A stretch of DNA of 64,000 nt from Verrucomicrobiota bacterium (GTDB lineage Bacteria > Verrucomicrobiota > Verrucomicrobiia > Opitutales > Opitutaceae): positions 186,001 through 250,000 of the forward strand of contig JACRQG010000004.1 in NCBI GenBank assembly GCA_016222805.1. Direction: 5' to 3'. Made by a program: the position numbers and the translations under genes. How positions within the stretch are numbered: the first letter of the stretch is position 1; every line of letters starts with the position of its first letter. The notes under the pieces are model-generated. The model did not search any database, was not told the origin of the DNA, and saw only the letters and a program-made list of their open reading frames with translations. Below, piece by piece: positions 25,879-33,168 of the stretch.

Positions 25879-26937
25879 TCAGGCGAGCGTCGCCATGTCG
25901 ATCACGAAGCGGTACTTCACATCACTCTTCAGCATGCGCTCGTAGGCGGTGTTGATCTGATCCATGCGGATCCGCTCAATGTCGGCGGTGATGCCGTGGC
26001 GGCCGCAGAAATCGAGCATCTCCTGCGTCTCGGGCAGGCCGCCGATGAGCGAGCCGGAGAACGAGCGGCGTGCAAAGATGAGCGAGAAGGGAGCCACCGC
26101 CACCGGCTGCTCCGGAGCCCCGACGAGCACGAGGTGGCCGTCGCGCTTCAGCAGATTGAGGTAGGCGTTGACGTCGTGGTTGGCCGAGACCGTGTCGAGG
26201 ATGAAGTCGAAGCTGCCGGCGTGCGCGGCCATGGCGGCGGCGTCCTTCGACACGACGACCTCATGGGCGCCGAGCCGCTGGGCATCGGCGGTCTTGCCGG
26301 GCGAGGTGGTGAAGAGCACGACCCGGGCGCCGAAAGCGCGGGCAAACTTCACTCCCATGTGGCCCAGCCCGCCGAGGCCGACGATGCCGACCTTGTGGCC
26401 CGGACCGACCTGCCACTTGCGCAGCGGGGAGTAGGTGGTGATGCCGGCGCAGAGGAGTGGAGCCGCGGCGGCGAGGTCGAGGTTGGCCGGCATCCGGAGC
26501 ACAAAGTCCTCCGTCACGACGATGCTCTGGGCGTAGCCGCCGAGGGTCGGGCGGTTGAGGTGCTTGTCCATGCTCCCGTAGGTCATCACCATGCCGCCGC
26601 AGAACTGTTCCAGGCCGGAGCGGCATTCGGGGCACGTGCGGCAGGAGTCAACGAGGCAGCCGACGCCGACGGTGTCGCCCACCTTGAACTTCTTCACGCC
26701 GCTGCCGACGGCGGTCACGCGGCCGACGATTTCGTGGCCGGGCACGGCCGGGTACTGGGTGAAGTGCCACTCGTTGCGCGCGAAGTGGAGGTCGGAGTGG
26801 CACACGCCGCAGTAGAGGATCTGGATCTGCACGTCCGTCGCGGTCGGGACGCGCCGTTCAATGACGGCGGCACTGAGCGGAGACGTGGCGCTCGGCGTGG
26901 CGAAGGCCTTGGTGGAATAGCAGACGGGCTTGGACAT
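25879..26937 (-). CDS. Zinc-dependent NADP alcohol/aldehyde dehydrogenase (YahK/CAD type)
   Basis: This 352-residue medium-chain dehydrogenase starts at an ATG. Catalytic zinc ligands are visible in CGVCHSDLHF (Cys44 and the following His) and PAVPGHEIVG. The structural zinc site is the four-Cys lobe CRTCPECRSGLEQFC at about 100-115. The Rossmann signature GLGGLGHMGVKFA lies near residue 185. These features match the YahK/cinnamyl-alcohol-dehydrogenase group, which reduces diverse aldehydes with NADPH. It heads a leftward operon with the thioesterase and is divergent from the MalY-like gene, sharing a region that holds a large hairpin repeat. Confidence 0.93.
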   Translation of the reverse strand: MSKPVCYSTKAFATPSATSPLSAAVIERRVPTATDVQIQILYCGVCHSDLHFARNEWHFTQYPAVPGHEIVGRVTAVGSGVKKFKVGDTVGVGCLVDSCRTCPECRSGLEQFCGGMVMTYGSMDKHLNRPTLGGYAQSIVVTEDFVLRMPANLDLAAAAPLLCAGITTYSPLRKWQVGPGHKVGIVGLGGLGHMGVKFARAFGARVVLFTTSPGKTADAQRLGAHEVVVSKDAAAMAAHAGSFDFILDTVSANHDVNAYLNLLKRDGHLVLVGAPEQPVAVAPFSLIFARRSFSGSLIGGLPETQEMLDFCGRHGITADIERIRMDQINTAYERMLKSDVKYRFVIDMATLA

Positions 26938-27054
26938 GGCGGTGGCGGAGTTGTCGAAGCTTCGATGATCTCGCGGGAGCAGAAGGACTGCAATCGGGGA
27001 AATCGCCGGAGGAAGCCGGGTGGCTCATCTGCCGGTTGGCGGTCATTTGTCTGG

Positions 27055-27105
27055 TGTAGCCGGGGGCGGTGACCCCGGCGGCCGGCCTCACCGCGGCCGG
27101 CTACA
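27055..27105. repeat. Cruciform-like palindromic repeat
   Basis: The outer arms TGTAGCCGG (27055-27063) and CCGGCTACA (27097-27105) are perfectly inverted. Inside are two smaller hairpins, CGGGG/CCCCG (27061-27077) and a GGCCG/CGGCC pair (about 27081-27098). The whole folds like a three-way junction. It lies between the divergent dehydrogenase and MalY-like genes. A related CCGGGG-N7-CCCCGG hairpin occurs at 31185-31203. Confidence 0.6.
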
Positions 27106-27202
27106 ACCGCCAGGCGGGAGGTGCACCCGACGCCGTTTGGCCACAGGGCCGGCGAATTTCAGGCGGCACAGCGTGTTTCTTGCGCCCCCGGGGCGGGAAA
27201 GC

Positions 27203-28396
27203 ATGATCTCCTCCCTGTTTCGCATGAGCACCTTCAACTTCGATCTCGCGCCTGAACGTCGCGGCACCGATTCGCAGAAATGGCAGAAGTATGCCGGCCG
27301 CGACGTGCTGCCCCTGTGGGTGGCGGACATGGACTTTCCGTCGGCACCACCGATCCTGTCGGCGCTGCAGGCGCGCGTGGATCACGGCGTCTTCGGCTAT
27401 GCGCGACCGACGCCGGCCACCGTCGAGGCGGTGGTCGGGGCGATGCAGGCGCGTTATGGCTGGGCGGTCGATCCGTCGTGGATCGTGTGGCTGCCGGGTC
27501 TGGTGGTCGGTTTGAATGTCACGGCGCAGGCCTTCGCGGCGCCCGGCGAGGAGATTCTCACCCTGTTGCCGGTGTACCCGCCGTTCATGTCCGCGCCGCG
27601 GAACAGCGGACGCGTGTCGACCGGGGTGCCGTTCGTCCTGCGGGAGGGCGCCTGGGCCATCGACTGGGAGGCGCTGGAGCGGGCGGTCACGCCGCGGACG
27701 AGGATGTTCTTCCTCTGCAATCCGCACAATCCGCTCTCCCGGGTCTGGCGGCGCGAGGAGCTCGCGCGGTTGGCCGAATTCTGCGTGCGGCACGACCTCG
27801 TGCTCTGCTCCGACGAGATCCACTGCGATCTCATCCTCGACCCGGCGCTGCCCCACGTGCCCACGGCGGCGCTCTCGCCGGAGATCGCGGCGCGCACGAT
27901 CACCCTGATGGCGCCGAGCAAGACCTACAACGTGCCCGGTCTCGGCACGTCGCTGGCGATCATCCCGGAAGCGGGCCTGCGGAGCCGTTTCCTTCGCGCC
28001 ACCGCGGGCATCGTGGCGGAGGTGACGTGCCTTGGCTTCACGGCCTGCGAGGCGGCGTATCGTGACGGTGAGCCCTGGCGCCAGGAGTTGCTGGCCTACC
28101 TGCGCGGCAACCGGGACTACCTGCTGGAGAGCGTGGCGCGCGAGTTGCCGGGCGTTCGGGTGGAGGCCCCGGTGGAGGCGACGTACCTGCTCTGGATGAA
28201 CGTGGCGGAGCTGGGATTGGAAAACCCGGTGGCGCACTTTGAGCGGCACGGCGTCGGGCTGAGCGATGGGGCGGCGTTTGGCGCGGCTCGTGGCATCTAC
28301 CTGCGACTGAACTTCGGCTGCCCGCGGGCGACCCTGGTGGAGGCGATGCGGCGCATGAAGGCCGCAGTGGCGGCGGCGCCCGGGCGAAAAGGCTAG
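27203..28396 (+). CDS. MalY/PatB-family PLP enzyme (cystathionine beta-lyase-like)
   Basis: From the ATG at 27203 the protein has 397 residues. A second ATG at 27224 matches the usual family N-terminus (FNFDLAPERRGTDSQKW) and may be the true start, but has no better ribosome site. Fold-type I aminotransferase features are clear: LPLWVADMDFPSAPPI, CNPHNPLSRVW, SDEIHCDLIL, and the PLP lysine in APSKTYNVPGL, with RLNFGCPR near the end binding substrate carboxylate. MalY/PatB enzymes cleave C-S bonds of cystathionine or cysteine conjugates. The gene is monocistronic and ends convergently with the TolC gene, with a hairpin repeat between them. Confidence 0.9.
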   Translation: MISSLFRMSTFNFDLAPERRGTDSQKWQKYAGRDVLPLWVADMDFPSAPPILSALQARVDHGVFGYARPTPATVEAVVGAMQARYGWAVDPSWIVWLPGLVVGLNVTAQAFAAPGEEILTLLPVYPPFMSAPRNSGRVSTGVPFVLREGAWAIDWEALERAVTPRTRMFFLCNPHNPLSRVWRREELARLAEFCVRHDLVLCSDEIHCDLILDPALPHVPTAALSPEIAARTITLMAPSKTYNVPGLGTSLAIIPEAGLRSRFLRATAGIVAEVTCLGFTACEAAYRDGEPWRQELLAYLRGNRDYLLESVARELPGVRVEAPVEATYLLWMNVAELGLENPVAHFERHGVGLSDGAAFGAARGIYLRLNFGCPRATLVEAMRRMKAAVAAAPGRKG

Positions 28397-28422
28397 GCGG
28401 GCGGCCGGCCGACCGATCGGAT

Positions 28423-28442
28423 GCGGGGCGGGCTCGCCCCGC
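28423..28442. repeat. Short hairpin repeat GCGGGGCG-N4-CGCCCCGC
   Basis: Same 8-bp stem as at 20586 and 33136, with loop GGCT. It sits exactly between two convergent genes (stops at 28396 and 28464), so it may serve as a bidirectional terminator, although no T-tract follows. Confidence 0.7.
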
Positions 28443-28463
28443 CGACCAGGGGGGCGGACGCGA

Positions 28464-29969
28464 TCAGTCGACCTTCAGGCCGCGGCGTTCGAGGGTCGTG
28501 CCGGTGACGCGATCGTAGGTGGCGAGGGCGCGGTGCTGGTCGGCGAGGGCGCGGGCGAAGCTGCTTTCCACGAGGGCCAGTTGCTCCTGCGATGTCAGGA
28601 CATCGAGAGTGCGGCCGGAGCCGGCCTGGAGTTTCTTCTGTTCGGCCTCGAGGGCTTGGCGGGCGAGGTCGAGGGCCGCCCGGGTAGCGGCGACACGTTG
28701 GCGGGTGGTCTCGATCTGGCCGGCGGCGGCGGCGACTTCCACCGCGATCTCCTGCTCCAGACGGACCAAATCGGCTTCGGACTGGCGGAGTCCCAGCGCG
28801 GCGGCGCGGGCGCGGCCCCGGCCCTCGGCGAAGGTGAGCGGCACGGACACCACGACCCCGGCGGAGTAGGCGCGCACATCCTGGTCCCGCGCCTGGCGGC
28901 GGGCGGTGCCAAAGTCGCGGTCCATGCCGGTATAGCCATAGCTGCCGACGAAGTCGACGCGGGGCAGGAGCTGGTTCTGGGCGAGCGTGCGCGAGGTGCG
29001 GCGCTTGGTTACCCCGAGGCGGGCGGCCTGGAAGTCGGGCCGAAGATCAAGCGCGCGTCTGAGATCGGCGGCGGCGTCGATGGTGGCCGGCGCGGGGGGA
29101 GGGAGCGGCACGAGGTCGAGTTCCGGGCCATCGGGGGGAAAGGAGGATTCGCCCAGGAGTTGGCGGAGGTCGTTCTGCAGGTCGGCGGCGGCGCGGGTGG
29201 CAAGGAGCACCTGTTCGTCGCGGGCGGCGAGCCGGGCGCGGGCCTGGATGACGTCGGCGTCGGAGATCTGGCCGGCGCGGTTGCGCTTTTCGTTCTGGTC
29301 GACGAGTTGGGCGGTGAGGTCGCGCGAGAGGCGCGCGATGCGGACGTTTTCGCGGGCCTGGGCGAGAGTGGTGTAGGCGATGACGACGCGGGAGACAGTA
29401 TCGATGACCGTCTGCCGGTGCTGCCACTCGGCGATGCCACGATCGGCCCGGGCGAGGCGCAAACCGGCGAGGCCGGCACCGAAACCAAAGCCGCGGAGCA
29501 GCGGCTGCGTGACGGAGACGCCGCCGAAGGTGACGAAGTTGTCGGTGAAGCGGTTGAAGGAGCCGCGCTGGTTTTCGGCGGTGGCGGTGAGGCTGTAGGT
29601 GAGACCCCACGGCGTGTAGCCGCCGAGCGAAAGCGAGTACTCGTCGGTTTGGACGAGCGAACGGGTCAGCGGCGTCGTGGTGACCGGGGTTTCACCCTCG
29701 CCATAGCTGCGGCGAAAGGTGAGGGACGGATCGAAGCGGCCGGCCTCGGCGAGGACATTGGCCCGCGCGATGTCCGGGGTAAAGGCGCTCACCTTGAGGG
29801 CCTGGTTCTTCTGCAGCGCGAGGCGGATCGCGTCGTCGAGCGACAGCGGGGCGGCGGGCAGTCCGGGGGCGAGAAAGAGGCCGAGCAGGAGGGCGGCGCA
29901 CGGGTTGCGGCGAAACGGAAACCGGGCCGGGAGCTTCGGGATTGGGCGGGCGAACGAGGCGGAAGTCAT
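28464..29969 (-). CDS. TolC-family outer-membrane efflux protein
   Basis: This 501-residue protein starts at an ATG with a Sec leader (CAALLLGLFLAPGLPAAP). Two outer-membrane-efflux repeats are visible, each with long amphipathic helices. The N-terminal one starts SLDDAIRLALQKNQALK; the second half has ALDLRPDFQAARLGVTKRR and SAGVVVSVPLTFAEGRGRAR. A late helix, LDVLTSQEQLALVESSFARALAD, is typical. It would form a trimeric outer-membrane exit duct. It is the last gene of an operon with an ABC ATPase 15 nt upstream, but no membrane-fusion protein or permease is present, so partners must be elsewhere. Confidence 0.92.
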   Translation of the reverse strand: MTSASFARPIPKLPARFPFRRNPCAALLLGLFLAPGLPAAPLSLDDAIRLALQKNQALKVSAFTPDIARANVLAEAGRFDPSLTFRRSYGEGETPVTTTPLTRSLVQTDEYSLSLGGYTPWGLTYSLTATAENQRGSFNRFTDNFVTFGGVSVTQPLLRGFGFGAGLAGLRLARADRGIAEWQHRQTVIDTVSRVVIAYTTLAQARENVRIARLSRDLTAQLVDQNEKRNRAGQISDADVIQARARLAARDEQVLLATRAAADLQNDLRQLLGESSFPPDGPELDLVPLPPPAPATIDAAADLRRALDLRPDFQAARLGVTKRRTSRTLAQNQLLPRVDFVGSYGYTGMDRDFGTARRQARDQDVRAYSAGVVVSVPLTFAEGRGRARAAALGLRQSEADLVRLEQEIAVEVAAAAGQIETTRQRVAATRAALDLARQALEAEQKKLQAGSGRTLDVLTSQEQLALVESSFARALADQHRALATYDRVTGTTLERRGLKVD

Positions 29970-29984
29970 GCAGGAACGGCTCCC

Positions 29985-30650
29985 TCAGGGTACTTTCATC
30001 CCATCCTGCAGGCGGACGATGCGCGAACCGTAGGCGGCGTTTTCGTTGGAGTGGGTGACCTGGATGATGGTGACTCCCTCCTCCTGGTTGAGGCGCTTGA
30101 AGAGCTCCATGATCTCGCGTCCTTGGTCGGAGTGCAGGTTGCCGGTGGGCTCGTCGGCGAGGATGAGACTGGGTTTGGCGACCAGGGCTCTGGCGACGCC
30201 GACGAGCTGCTGCTGGCCGCCGGAAAGCTGCGACGGGTAGAGGTCCTTCTTGCCGACGATGTGGAAGCGATCCAGGGCGTCGCAGACGATGCTCTCGCGC
30301 TCGCGTTTCGGGATGTCGCGGTAGGAGAGCGGCACTTCGAGGTTCTCGTAGACGGTCAGATCGTCGAGCAGGTGGTAGCTCTGGAAGACAAACCCGATGT
30401 TGCGCTTTTGCAGGTCGAAGCGGCGGCGCTTGTCGAGCTGGTGAACCGGTTCGCCGAGGAGGTGGTATTCGCCAGCCCAACCATGATCATGGAGCCCGAG
30501 GATGTGGAGCAGGGTGGACTTGCCGGATCCGGAAGGCCCCATGATGGAGAGGAACTCGCCCTGGGCGACCTGAAGATCGATGTGCCGGAGGGCATAATAG
30601 GGTCCCCCCTTGAGGGGGTAAACGCGGTCGACGTGGCGAAGGGAGATCAT
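29985..30650 (-). CDS. ABC transporter ATP-binding protein (MacB/LolD type)
   Basis: This 221-residue protein starts at an ATG. It has Walker A GPSGSGKST (38-46), Q-loop VFQSYHLL (about 88-95), signature LSGGQQQ (142-148), Walker B LILADEPTGNL (162-172) and a switch His in VTHSNENAAYGSR. In most relatives the signature continues with Arg (QQQRVAIARAL); here it is QQQLVGVARAL, a conservative drift. This branch powers MacB-type extrusion and lipoprotein release. The partner permease (FtsX-like) is missing from the operon, which contains only a small exported protein upstream and TolC downstream. Confidence 0.92.
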   Translation of the reverse strand: MISLRHVDRVYPLKGGPYYALRHIDLQVAQGEFLSIMGPSGSGKSTLLHILGLHDHGWAGEYHLLGEPVHQLDKRRRFDLQKRNIGFVFQSYHLLDDLTVYENLEVPLSYRDIPKRERESIVCDALDRFHIVGKKDLYPSQLSGGQQQLVGVARALVAKPSLILADEPTGNLHSDQGREIMELFKRLNQEEGVTIIQVTHSNENAAYGSRIVRLQDGMKVP

Positions 30651-30674
30651 CTCGGTGGGAGTGAACGCGGCCGA

Positions 30675-30926
30675 TCACATGAACAGGTGGGCTGGCCGTT
30701 TGGGAGTGCTGGACGAATCCCGGCGGCGAGAGCTGGCGGGTGGCAGGCTCGCGGTCGGTTTCGTGCTCGGCGGGGCCTTGGTGGCAGGCGTCGCGGCGGT
30801 GGCCGGGGAAACGGGTTCGGCGGCGGAGGCGGCGAGGGCGGTGTTGCCGCGTTGGTGGTGGGTGCCGGGGTCCATCGCGACCACCGTTCCGGAGGCAAGC
30901 AGCAGGGAGGCGAGCGCAGTTTTCAT
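30675..30926 (-). CDS. Small exported Ala/Pro-rich hypothetical protein
   Basis: From the ATG at 30926 the protein has 83 residues: a leader (MKTALASLLLASGTVVA) and a low-complexity tail rich in Ala, Pro, Thr and Ser that ends in basic residues. It ends 24 nt before the ABC ATPase start and has a consensus -10 box about 60 nt upstream, so it appears to be the first gene of that operon. Composition bias means the frame could also be chance. No family recognised. Confidence 0.4.
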   Translation of the reverse strand: MKTALASLLLASGTVVAMDPGTHHQRGNTALAASAAEPVSPATAATPATKAPPSTKPTASLPPASSRRRDSSSTPKRPAHLFM

Positions 30927-31458
30927 GGGTGCAGAGCAGATTCCTGCGGTGGGTTTAGCAGCGGCCATGCCGCGCGGAGGAGGAATTATAAGATAATAAT
31001 GAATAGATACTAACGCCATTCGATGGTCTCCGGGATGCCGGCGCGAGGATCGATTGTGGAATGTGCCCGTCCCATTTGTGGGAATCCCAGGACGGAGTGG
31101 GTCGGGCTCGAAAGAGCGTACCGCGATGCCGAGCGGTCGCGACGAGGGATCCCACCGCCTCGCTTCACCGCGATTCTGTGGTCGCCGGGGACGCCGACCC
31201 CGGCCGGCACCTTCGATCGCGTCGTCGAGGCCGACCTCGGCGTGGCCGATTGCCTCCTGTCATGTTCATCGTTGGTTGCGGCCTCGGGCCGCGTCGGAAG
31301 GCACGTGGTTCTGGCTAATCGGCTTCGCAAAATTGCGAATACCGTGTCCGCGCGACTGGCGGGAGCAGCGAGGTGTCGACAGGGCCTCGGGCCGGCGGCA
31401 CGCTCAGGGCGGTTTTCCGCAGCCTGCCGAATGGCGGCCGGCGGCGGGGCCCCTCCCC
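30927..31458. other. Divergent intergenic region with promoter and hairpins
   Basis: This 530-nt region lies between the leftward ABC/TolC operon and the rightward ADP-ribosylglycohydrolase gene. Near 30980-31015 it is strikingly AT-rich and holds the promoter candidate. Between 31184 and 31292 there are three hairpins: GCCGGGG/CCCCGGC (31184-31204), CGAGG/CCTCG (31226-31239) and GCGGCC-TCG-GGCCGC (31278-31292). Open frames running through it into the downstream gene lack conserved content. Confidence 0.5.
30985..30990 (-). promoter_or_regulatory. Candidate -10 box (TATAAT)
   Basis: On the reverse strand a perfect TATAAT lies in a markedly AT-rich stretch, about 60 nt upstream of the ATG at 30926. 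A weak -35 (TTAGTA) lies at 31008-31013, with a 17-nt spacer. It would drive the small protein, ABC ATPase and TolC genes. Confidence 0.5.
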
Positions 31459-33009
31459 ATGAAACGTCTGCTTCCGTTCCTGGTTTCTCCTGCCCTTCTG
31501 CTGGCCTCGGCGGTGGTTCTTCCTGCGGCCGAGGCCGCGCCGCGCCGCCTGTCGCGCGACACCCTGCGCGACCGTATCCGGGGAGCCTGGGCGGGGCAGA
31601 TGATCGGCGTCGCCTACGGAGCCAAGACCGAATTTCGCGCCAAGGGCGTGCGGTTCGAGTCCGAGATCCAGCCCGAACCTCTCTCCAACGCGATCAACCA
31701 GGATGATCTTTATGTCGAGATGACCTTCGCGCGCGTGATGGACACCGTCGGCCTCGATGCGACCAGTGCGGATTATGGGGCGGCCTTCCGCGATTCGAAG
31801 TACCGCCTGTGGCACGCCAACGCCGCCGCGCGGCGCAACCTGCAGCGCGGCCTCCAGCCGCCGTGGACCGGGCATCCGCGCTACAACGCCCATGCCGACG
31901 ACATCGATTTCCAGATCGAGGCGGACTTCATCGGCATCATGTGCCCGGGCTTGCCCCAGACCTCCAACCAACTCTGCGAACGCGTCGGCCGCGTGATGAA
32001 CCACGGGGATGGGATCTATGGCGGCATGTTTGTCGGCGGCATGTACGCCGCGGCGTACTTCGAGTCGGATCCCCGCGCCGTCGTGGAGGCGGGGCTCGCA
32101 TGCCTCCCGCCGGGGAGCGCCTATGCGCGCCTGATCCGCGATGTGCTGGTCTGGTCGCGTGAACTGCCGGACGACTGGCGCGCCCTCTGGCAGCGGCTGG
32201 CCAAGGCATGGGATGTCGACGACTGTTGTCCCGTCGGCGCCCTCGCCCCCTACAACATCGACGCCAAGCTCAACGGCGCCTACATCGCCATCGGACTGTT
32301 GTACGGGCGGGGCGACTGGATGCGCACGATGGAAATCGCCACACGTTGCGGGCAGGATTCCGACTGCAATCCCTCCAGCGCCGCGGGGGTGCTGGGGACC
32401 ATGATTGGTTATGAGCGCATTCCTGAAGCCTTTCGCCGGGATCTCGCCCCCCTGGCGGACCGCAAGTTTCAGTTCACCGACTATTCCTTCAACGACATCG
32501 TGGCGTCGACCGAGCGCCGCGCCCTGGAGGCGATTCGCCGCGCCGGCGGCCGGGTGACGGAGCGCGAGGTGGAGGTGCCGCGGCAGGACCCAAAGGCACC
32601 GGCGCTCGAAACCTGCGACTTTGGCCGCCCGGTCCAACGCCTCGGAACCGCTCATGCCGCCTGGACCTGGCGGGGTGAGTGGCGCAACGCCAAGGACGTG
32701 CGCCTGGCGACTGCCGCCGGCTGCGAGGCGGAGCTGAAGTTTCAGGGCACCGGAATCGTGCTCGGGGGCGTGATGAACCAGCGCGGTGGCCGGGCGGATG
32801 TTTTCGTCGACGGTCGCAAGCAGGAGTTGGTGGCGGATGCCTACGTTGCACCCGACAATCACGACAATGATCTGTGGCGGATTTTTGGGCTCCCGGCCGG
32901 ACCGCACGTCCTGCGCCTGATAACCCGGCCGGATGCGGACCCGGCGAGCCAGGGTCGCGAGATCGCCTTGCGCGAGGCGGTTGTTTATGACGCCGGGCCG
33001 GCGAAGTAG
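31459..33009 (+). CDS. Exported ADP-ribosylglycohydrolase-family protein with C-terminal beta domain
   Basis: The ATG at 31459 gives 516 residues with a Sec leader (LPFLVSPALLLASAVVLPAAEA). The ADP-ribosylglycohydrolase fold follows: DRIRGAWAGQMIGVAYG, QDDLYVEMTF with the first acidic metal pair, HADDIDFQIEADFIG, and GQDSDCNPSSAAGVLG, which replaces the usual GGDTD motif with GQDSD. Residues 390-516 form a separate beta-sandwich (RADVFVDGRKQELV, HVLRLITR). Cytoplasmic relatives remove ADP-ribose. An exported form beside a TonB receptor is more likely to act on a nucleoside- or sugar-linked substrate (inference). It is convergent with the TonB receptor at 33169. Confidence 0.85.
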   Translation: MKRLLPFLVSPALLLASAVVLPAAEAAPRRLSRDTLRDRIRGAWAGQMIGVAYGAKTEFRAKGVRFESEIQPEPLSNAINQDDLYVEMTFARVMDTVGLDATSADYGAAFRDSKYRLWHANAAARRNLQRGLQPPWTGHPRYNAHADDIDFQIEADFIGIMCPGLPQTSNQLCERVGRVMNHGDGIYGGMFVGGMYAAAYFESDPRAVVEAGLACLPPGSAYARLIRDVLVWSRELPDDWRALWQRLAKAWDVDDCCPVGALAPYNIDAKLNGAYIAIGLLYGRGDWMRTMEIATRCGQDSDCNPSSAAGVLGTMIGYERIPEAFRRDLAPLADRKFQFTDYSFNDIVASTERRALEAIRRAGGRVTEREVEVPRQDPKAPALETCDFGRPVQRLGTAHAAWTWRGEWRNAKDVRLATAAGCEAELKFQGTGIVLGGVMNQRGGRADVFVDGRKQELVADAYVAPDNHDNDLWRIFGLPAGPHVLRLITRPDADPASQGREIALREAVVYDAGPAK

Positions 33010-33135
33010 CCGCGGTGGCGGGGCGGACCAGGCGACGGGCCGGTTGTAGTGGGCCGCGTCGAGGCCGGCGGGGATGGGATCGATCATCCCTCCACTCCCG
33101 GGCCGGTATGGCGCGCCCGGTTACCGATCGCGGTA

Positions 33136-33155
33136 GCGGGGCGGGGTCGCCCCGC
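33136..33155. repeat. Short hairpin repeat GCGGGGCG-N4-CGCCCCGC
   Basis: Same 8-bp stem as at 20586 and 28423, loop GGGT, with GTAG/CTAC flanks. It sits between two convergent stop codons (33009 and 33169). Confidence 0.7.
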
Positions 33156-33168
33156 CTACAGGGGGGAA

